This document shows positions 59,563-64,000 of a DNA stretch of 64,000 nucleotides, in pieces. Positions within the stretch are counted from its first letter, which is position 1, and every line of letters starts with the position of its first letter. A program made the translations under genes and the position numbers. Source of the DNA: Lentisphaeria bacterium (GTDB lineage: Bacteria > Verrucomicrobiota > Lentisphaeria > Victivallales > Victivallaceae); assembly GCA_017462015.1 (NCBI GenBank), contig JAFTRX010000071.1:62001-126000 (forward strand). The letters are read 5' to 3'. The notes below the pieces were generated by a model. It was not told the origin of the DNA and did no database searches. It worked only from the letters and a program-made list of their open reading frames with translations.

Positions 59563-60333
59563 ATGGAATTGACCCGGCGTGAAAAAAGCCTTGTCAAAGC
59601 CCTGGCAACCCGGAATGGCCGCCGCCGTTCCGGGTGTTGCCGTTGTGAAGGGGTAAGAGCAGTACGGGAGCTGCTGGATAATTATCCGGAGCTGGTCAAA
59701 TTCACCGTTGCAACTGAACGGGGACTTGAAGCATTGCCGGGGACGGCTCCTGCTGAATTGCGTATCGTAAGCGTTCGGGAGTTCGATGAACTTGCCGACA
59801 CAGTCAATTCTCAGGGAATACTCACTGTTGCCGCGATTCCCCCGGATGCCGACGACCGGGCGGAAGGGGATTTTATCCTCGCCCTGGATCAGTTGGGCGA
59901 CCCGGGAAATTTCGGAACCATCGCCCGGACGTTCCGGGCCGCAGGCGGCAGGGAGATGTGGTACACCAAAGGTTCTATCGACCCGTGGGGAGATAAAGCT
60001 ATCCGTGCCGGAATGGGCGCGCAGTTCGGTTTGAAAATGCGCCGTTTTGAAACGTTGGAGGATTTGGCAAAACGTGCCGCCGCTGACGGATTCACCAGGT
60101 TTTTTATAGCAGACCCCCATCAAGGGGAGAGCTGTTTCAAGTGTGAAGGGTTGTTCTCCCGTTCTGTCATCGTCATCGGCGGGGAACCCAATGGAGTATT
60201 GGGCGTTTGCCCGGATGCGGGCAGGGTGATCATCCCGATGCCCGGAGACTATGAATCGTTGAATGCCGCACAGGCGGCGACAATTATAATCTTTGAATCA
60301 GTACGGCGGAAACTTGAAGCCGCCGGTAAGTAA
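59563..60333 (+). CDS. TrmH/SpoU-family RNA 2'-O-methyltransferase
   Basis: 256 residues. The N-terminal substrate-binding part begins LTRREKSLVKAL. The SPOUT catalytic domain has ILALDQLGDPGNFGTIARTFRAAG (motif 1, Asn-x4-R region) near 108, IVIGGEPNGVLGV (motif 2) near 205 and VIIPMPGDYESLNAAQAATIIIFE (motif 3) near 225, which together form the knotted SAM site. It methylates tRNA or rRNA; which one cannot be told. I chose ATG 59563 with AAGGCAAAG upstream; a longer frame would overlap the preceding gene by over 100 bp. Confidence 0.9.
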   Translation: MELTRREKSLVKALATRNGRRRSGCCRCEGVRAVRELLDNYPELVKFTVATERGLEALPGTAPAELRIVSVREFDELADTVNSQGILTVAAIPPDADDRAEGDFILALDQLGDPGNFGTIARTFRAAGGREMWYTKGSIDPWGDKAIRAGMGAQFGLKMRRFETLEDLAKRAAADGFTRFFIADPHQGESCFKCEGLFSRSVIVIGGEPNGVLGVCPDAGRVIIPMPGDYESLNAAQAATIIIFESVRRKLEAAGK

Positions 60334-60347
60334 TATTGGCATAACTC

Positions 60348-61442
60348 ATGAGTAACTGGCTTGTTTTTTACGCGGCATCATTCTGTGCCGGATGTTCTCT
60401 TTGCATGATAATGACACCGGTATTCCGGATAATCGCGGCTAAAACCGGTTTTATGGATGTTCCGCAGAACAACCACAAAGGTCACGGGAAAGCCACGCCT
60501 CTCCTCGGCGGTGCGGCAATGTTTGTTTCCTGGCTGGCGGTGTTGGCAGCAGGAATACTCTTTTTGCTTTATGCGATCAGTAAAAATTGGTTTTTCAGCA
60601 ATTACATCACCCGCGGCGGAGTGCTGAGTGCATCATCGGAGTTGATGTGGCTGATCGTTGCCGCAACGGGAGCAGTGATACTGGGGCTTGTCGACGACAA
60701 GTACGCACTCTCTGCCGGAGTCAAGTTCGGCGGTCAGTTCATCATCGCGCTGGCAGCAGTACTGCTGGGCGGAGTCAAGGTGACACTTTTCATCAATAAC
60801 GCTACTCTGGCATCGGCAATCAGCGTGTTCTGGGTCATGTTGATGATGAACTCCATAAACTTCTTTGACAATATGGATGGACTCGCCGCCGGAACGATAG
60901 CGATCGCATCCGGGTTGTTTGCCGTTATTGCGGCGCTGAACAACCAATATTTCATGGCGCTCTTTTCGGCGTTGAATTGCGGCGTCTGCTGTGGATTCTG
61001 GTTTTACAACGCCGCTCCGGCAACGATTTTTATGGGAGATTCCGGAAGCCATTTTATCGGATTGCTGGCGGCAGTGATGGCAGCTAAAGTCACCTGTTTT
61101 GACTCCGGATATTCACTTTCCCGTTTTCCGGTGCTGATTCCGGCGCTGATACTGGCATTGCCGTTGTTTGATACGTTGATGGTGGTGATAATCCGCACCT
61201 GCAATAAAAAACCGTTCTGGATCGGTGACCACAACCATATTTCACACCGCTTTGTCAAAATGGGATTGAGCCGCCCGCAGGCGGTATTGCTGGTTCACCT
61301 GACCGCATTGGCGATTGGAGTTACGGCATTGCCGATATACTGGGGTGATTTCCGGACGGCAACGGTGCTGATCGTACAGTGCATGCTGATCTTGGGGATA
61401 ATCACCATATTGCAGATTGCCGCCGCCAAGACTAAGGATTGA
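60348..61442 (+). CDS. Undecaprenyl-phosphate sugar-1-phosphate transferase (WecA/TagO/MraY family)
   Basis: 364 residues with about ten membrane segments. Family motifs are all present: NNHKGHGKATPLLGG near 44, GLVDDKYALSAGVKFGGQ near 108 (the DD pair), MNSINFFDNMDGLAAG near 168 (the catalytic Asp block), FMGDSGSHFIGLLAA near 228 and the HNHISHR Mg/sugar-recognition loop near 295. The last matches WecA/TagO-type more than MraY. It loads the lipid carrier with a GlcNAc-1-P-type sugar to begin a surface polysaccharide. The start has no strong ribosome site. The 3' end overlaps the convergent GGQ-protein gene by 11 bp. Confidence 0.88.
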   Translation: MSNWLVFYAASFCAGCSLCMIMTPVFRIIAAKTGFMDVPQNNHKGHGKATPLLGGAAMFVSWLAVLAAGILFLLYAISKNWFFSNYITRGGVLSASSELMWLIVAATGAVILGLVDDKYALSAGVKFGGQFIIALAAVLLGGVKVTLFINNATLASAISVFWVMLMMNSINFFDNMDGLAAGTIAIASGLFAVIAALNNQYFMALFSALNCGVCCGFWFYNAAPATIFMGDSGSHFIGLLAAVMAAKVTCFDSGYSLSRFPVLIPALILALPLFDTLMVVIIRTCNKKPFWIGDHNHISHRFVKMGLSRPQAVLLVHLTALAIGVTALPIYWGDFRTATVLIVQCMLILGIITILQIAAAKTKD

Positions 61443-61911
61443 GTTTAGGTAATCCCAACGCGGCGCGCTGGCGGCAAAACTCCTGATAGAGCAGGGGATC
61501 ACGGAACAGCTTTTTCAACAGTTTACTGCCGGATATGCCGCAAATTTCCGCACTGCGCTTGTGGTCAAAGGCATTGGCATGGAGAACGTCAAAAAGTTGT
61601 GCCGCAAAAAGAGGATAATCAAACGCCTCCATTGAACACTCGATACGTTCCGGCGGCACGGGAGCGGAAGCACGCATATTGAGCGCGATCAAAAGTTTCA
61701 GTTTTCTTACCGCATTACTGCGGTTGCGGTGCTGACTGCGTTCTGAGCAATCTTCCGCGCGCAGTTCCGTTCCGTTGAGCAGAACCCGGACGGCGCTTGA
61801 AGTTTTGTTGCGGTGCTGACCACCGGCACCGGAGGCTTTGAAAAACTCCAGAGTGCAGTGGCGCAAAAATTCATCTTCCGGCAATGAGAGCAATATATTC
61901 CGTTCAATCAT
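61432..61911 (-). CDS. GGQ-motif release-factor-like protein without codon-recognition domain
   Basis: 159 residues. The RF-1-type catalytic domain is at the start: CTLEFFKASGAGGQHRNKTSSAVRV with Gly-Gly-Gln at 30-32, the peptidyl-tRNA hydrolysis motif, then SQHRNRSNAVRKLKLLIAL. The remaining ~80 residues are helical and end IC..SGSKLLKKLFRDPLLYQEFC. It resembles the small peptide-chain-release-factor-like (C12orf65/PrfH/ArfB-type) proteins that rescue stalled ribosomes. It lacks ArfB's long Lys/Arg-rich tail. It is convergent with the WecA-type gene. Confidence 0.85.
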   Translation of the reverse strand: MIERNILLSLPEDEFLRHCTLEFFKASGAGGQHRNKTSSAVRVLLNGTELRAEDCSERSQHRNRSNAVRKLKLLIALNMRASAPVPPERIECSMEAFDYPLFAAQLFDVLHANAFDHKRSAEICGISGSKLLKKLFRDPLLYQEFCRQRAALGLPKLNP

Positions 61912-62023
61912 CTTCAGTAAAAATATATGGTTTATACTTGAAAAATCGTACTGGTGAAAATATATTATGTTAAGAATGATATTTCAAGTAAAAAAAGCGA
62001 TATTTCTTCGGAGAATACAGCAA

Positions 62024-62779
62024 ATGAATAAATGCGCAGTTATCACCGGTGCCAGCCGCGGTATCGGTGCCGGTATAGCAGAAAAACTTGCACAGGAAAA
62101 GTTCAACCTTGCCCTCTGTGCCCGGCAGGAACAGAGTGTCGGAGACCTTCAGTGCGCGGAACTGGAAGCCAAATATGGAATAAAGGCGGCGTATTTCCGG
62201 TGTGATATATCTGATTCCGATGCGCGCAAAAAAACTTGCGCGGCGATAATAGAACGTTTCGGCAAGGTGGATCTGCTGGTCAACAACGCCGGTGTCGCGC
62301 CGAAAGTCCGGGCGGATATTCTGGAAATGACCGAAGCAAGTTACGACTTTGTCATGGATATAAATCTGAAGGGAAGTTTCTTCTTCACTCAGCTTTTTGC
62401 CAGACATTTTGCGGACCAGCGCAGTGGAACCATTGTCAATATCGGCAGTTGTTCCGCTACCGTCGCCAGCGTCAGCCGGGGTGAGTATTGCATGGCAAAA
62501 GCCGGTGTCGGCATGGCAACCAAACTCTGGGCGGTACGCATGGCTGAATTTGGAGTCAATGTTTACGAGATCCGTCCGGGTATCATCGAAACCGACATGA
62601 CCAGTACGGTAAAGGGAAAATATGATAAATTGATCTCCGAAGGATTGACTTTGCAGCCGCGCTGGGGGTATCCGGAGGACATTGCCAAAGTGGTTGCCTC
62701 TCTGGCACGCGGTGATTTTGCCTATTCCACCGGGCAGGTCATCAACATTGACGGTGGAATGAATATCCAAAAATTGTAA
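62024..62779 (+). CDS. SDR oxidoreductase, FabG-like
   Basis: 251-residue classical SDR. TGASRGIGAGIAEKLA at 8-23, VNNAGVAPKVRADI near 87, NIGSCSATVASVSRGEYCMAKAGVGM with catalytic Ser near 140 and Tyr-x3-Lys near 154, RPGIIETDM near 188, and the C-terminal YSTGQVINIDGGMNI typical of 3-oxoacyl-ACP reductases. No fatty-acid genes are adjacent, so a sugar or polyol dehydrogenase role is also possible. I chose ATG 62024, preceded by CGGAGAA; a longer frame from 61967 has no site. Confidence 0.88.
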   Translation: MNKCAVITGASRGIGAGIAEKLAQEKFNLALCARQEQSVGDLQCAELEAKYGIKAAYFRCDISDSDARKKTCAAIIERFGKVDLLVNNAGVAPKVRADILEMTEASYDFVMDINLKGSFFFTQLFARHFADQRSGTIVNIGSCSATVASVSRGEYCMAKAGVGMATKLWAVRMAEFGVNVYEIRPGIIETDMTSTVKGKYDKLISEGLTLQPRWGYPEDIAKVVASLARGDFAYSTGQVINIDGGMNIQKL

Positions 62780-62783
62780 TACA

Positions 62784-63416
62784 ATGAGTGGAAAAAAACG
62801 CAAACGGGTCATTGCCGTAATCTTTTCTGCTGTTGCAGCAGTTTATTTGACATACACCGCGCAAACGGTGCCGGTCAAAGAGGATTTCCGCGCCCGTGAG
62901 GTTTATATTCCGCCGCAGACAAACGGCTTTACGCCGATACAGTTGACCGGAACTCCGCGTTTGCTCGGAGGGGTGTTCGACTCCAACACTCCCGTGTATG
63001 GCATGTCGCTTGGCGGCATGGTGCATCAAAAGGAGATCAACGGCTTGAGTATAGCCGGCATCCATGCTTTTACCAAAAAGAAAAGCGGATTGAGTTTTTC
63101 GTTCATGGATGTGTGCAATGAGTCGCGCGGCGTATCTTTCTGTGCCGTCGGCGGCGCTGAACGCAATTATGGTCTTGCCGCCGGATTGTGGAATCTTGCC
63201 GAACATAATGCCGGAATGCAGTTGGGAATCATAAATGAGGTCAAGCCGGAAGCGCTGATCGAAAACAATCTCAATTACGACACCAAACCGGAAGGGTTCG
63301 GAGTACAGGCGGGCGTTATCAATTATTCCGAAGGGAAGGGGGTTCAGTTCGGTTTATGGAACACCAACCCCAACGCCTGGCTGAAACACTTTCCGCTGAT
63401 AAATTTTGCTTTTTAA
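62784..63416 (+). CDS. Exported protein with surface-repeat (LA_2272-like) motifs
   Basis: 210 residues. A basic head and one hydrophobic segment (VIAVIFSAVAAVYLTYT) form a signal peptide or anchor. The rest shows repeated Gly-Leu/Val-x-x-Gly units (YGMSLGGMVHQKEINGLSIAG; YGLAAGLWNLAEHNAGMQLGIIN; GFGVQAGVINYSEGKGVQFGLWN). This is the pattern of LA_2272-type surface repeats and other short beta-solenoid or barrel proteins. Function unknown. It starts 4 bp after the SDR stop. Confidence 0.75.
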   Translation: MSGKKRKRVIAVIFSAVAAVYLTYTAQTVPVKEDFRAREVYIPPQTNGFTPIQLTGTPRLLGGVFDSNTPVYGMSLGGMVHQKEINGLSIAGIHAFTKKKSGLSFSFMDVCNESRGVSFCAVGGAERNYGLAAGLWNLAEHNAGMQLGIINEVKPEALIENNLNYDTKPEGFGVQAGVINYSEGKGVQFGLWNTNPNAWLKHFPLINFAF

Positions 63417-63440
63417 TATTTTTGTATGCAAGGGTACACC

Positions 63441-64000
63441 ATGTTCAAAGTCAATACTTTAATAATCGGTTCCGGTGCCGCCGGATTGGCCGCAGCGCTG
63501 CGGTTGAGTCAGGAGGGTGAACGCGACATATTGCTTTTATCAGAAGGATTGTCCAGAGGGACATCCATCAACACCGGAAGCGATAAACAAACTTACTATA
63601 AACAGGGTGTTTACGGAACTGAACCGGATTCCCCCGCTCTGCTGGCGCAAACGCTGTTTGACGGCGGCTCCGTCCACGGAGATGTGGCGCTGGTGGAGGC
63701 GACCCTTTCGTTGCGGTGCTTTATGAACCTTGCCAACCTCGGAGTACCGTTCCCTGCTGATGAATACGGTCAGTATATCGGGTACAAAACCGACCATGAC
63801 CCCAAACGCCGTGCGACCAGTTGCGGGCCGTATACTTCCAAAGAGATGTGTCTGTCACTGATCAAAGCGGTAAAAGCTGCCGGAGTTGAAATATGGGAAA
63901 ACCGTACCGCAGGCGAACTCGTGTGCTGTGATGACCGTGTTGCCGGTGCCGTCGCGTTCAACAGCGACACCGGAAAACTGGAAACTGTACTTGCGGAAAA
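63441..64000 (+). CDS. FAD-binding flavoprotein of the SdhA/FrdA/aspartate-oxidase type (C-terminus beyond window)
   Basis: An open frame from ATG 63441 to the window edge gives 186 residues: LIIGSGAAGLAAALRLSQEG at 7-26 is the FAD Rossmann motif. It is followed by LLSEGLSRGTSINTGSDKQTYYK, the Ser/Thr-rich segment after the second strand seen in succinate dehydrogenase/fumarate reductase and L-aspartate oxidase flavoproteins. HDPKRRATSCGPYTSKEMC lies near 120. AAGGG sits 7 bases before the start. It may be a fumarate reductase-like or aspartate oxidase-like enzyme; the diagnostic C-terminal part is missing. Confidence 0.8.
   Translation, partial: MFKVNTLIIGSGAAGLAAALRLSQEGERDILLLSEGLSRGTSINTGSDKQTYYKQGVYGTEPDSPALLAQTLFDGGSVHGDVALVEATLSLRCFMNLANLGVPFPADEYGQYIGYKTDHDPKRRATSCGPYTSKEMCLSLIKAVKAAGVEIWENRTAGELVCCDDRVAGAVAFNSDTGKLETVLAE

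Noticed and set aside
1-64000. tRNA, rRNA, tmRNA genes, CRISPR arrays, prophage or complete insertion sequences
   Set aside because: No cloverleaf, regular repeat-spacer pattern, phage structural genes or transposase was recognised on either strand.

Overview
The window (about 50% GC, densely coded) reads as a chromosomal segment of a Gram-negative-type bacterium of the PVC superphylum. My best guess is Lentisphaeria (Victivallis-like). This is an inference from the gene mix: many lipoproteins, an FAD oxidoreductase next to a Gfo/Idh oxidoreductase, AGE-epimerase and uronate-isomerase sugar genes, a heparinase-type lyase with two paralogous glycosidase-like proteins, a minimal AlaRS and a eukaryote-like PurB. 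No prophage, CRISPR array, rRNA or tRNA gene was seen. The nearest thing to mobile DNA is a family of about 322-bp intergenic repeats.

Layout. 1-4.6 kb: a clipped membrane protein, a VOC protein, purB, uxaC and purM. 4.6-12.2 kb: two tightly coupled runs, AI-2E-type permease / lipase lipoprotein / DUF4105 protein and pssA / sugar-nucleotide epimerase / unknown protein. 12.2-14.8 kb: dnaA behind a 560-bp AT-rich leader, then a ferredoxin-thioredoxin-reductase-like catalytic subunit with thioredoxin. 15-18 kb: short alaS, a STAS protein and a eukaryotic-type phosphomannomutase-like HAD protein. 18-22 kb: FAD oxidoreductase and Gfo/Idh. 22-26.4 kb: a Mur ligase facing a PP2C phosphatase and OppF-like ATPase, then a DGK1/SEC59-type kinase and an acidic zinc-ribbon protein. 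26.4-28 kb: rpsD between two copies of the repeat. 28-36 kb, all on the minus strand: U32 peptidase, OppB-like permease, purD with an added membrane domain, ftsQ, hisF and a reductase-type SDR. 36.4-42.6 kb: the glycosidase-like pair and the lyase. 42.6-48.4 kb: znuA-znuC-znuB, a TPR lipoprotein, dnaG and a lipoprotein. 48.4-52.2 kb: AGE epimerase with a toroid-type protein, diverging from a Na+/H+ antiporter-family gene. 52.2-57.5 kb: minus-strand operon tmk-holB-tadE-tadG-tadE. 57.6-64 kb: standalone AICAR transformylase, a YfgM-like protein, TrmH, WecA-type transferase, a GGQ release-factor-like protein, FabG-like SDR, a surface-repeat protein and a clipped flavoprotein.

The most unusual signals are as follows. 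(1) A dispersed repeat family, with one copy bounded by inverted repeats and a 9-bp target duplication. It contains a hairpin with a compensatory base-pair change between copies and lies in the same orientation in three 3'-untranslated regions. (2) The polysaccharide cluster whose two paralogous enzymes I cannot assign to a family. (3) Purine genes with odd architectures: PurD with a C-terminal three-helix membrane domain, an AICAR transformylase without the cyclohydrolase half, and a eukaryote-like PurB. (4) An FTR-like/thioredoxin pair in an apparent heterotroph. (5) An AlaRS lacking two usual domains. Promoters of the form TTGNNN / 16-17 bp / TATATT recur and several are listed.
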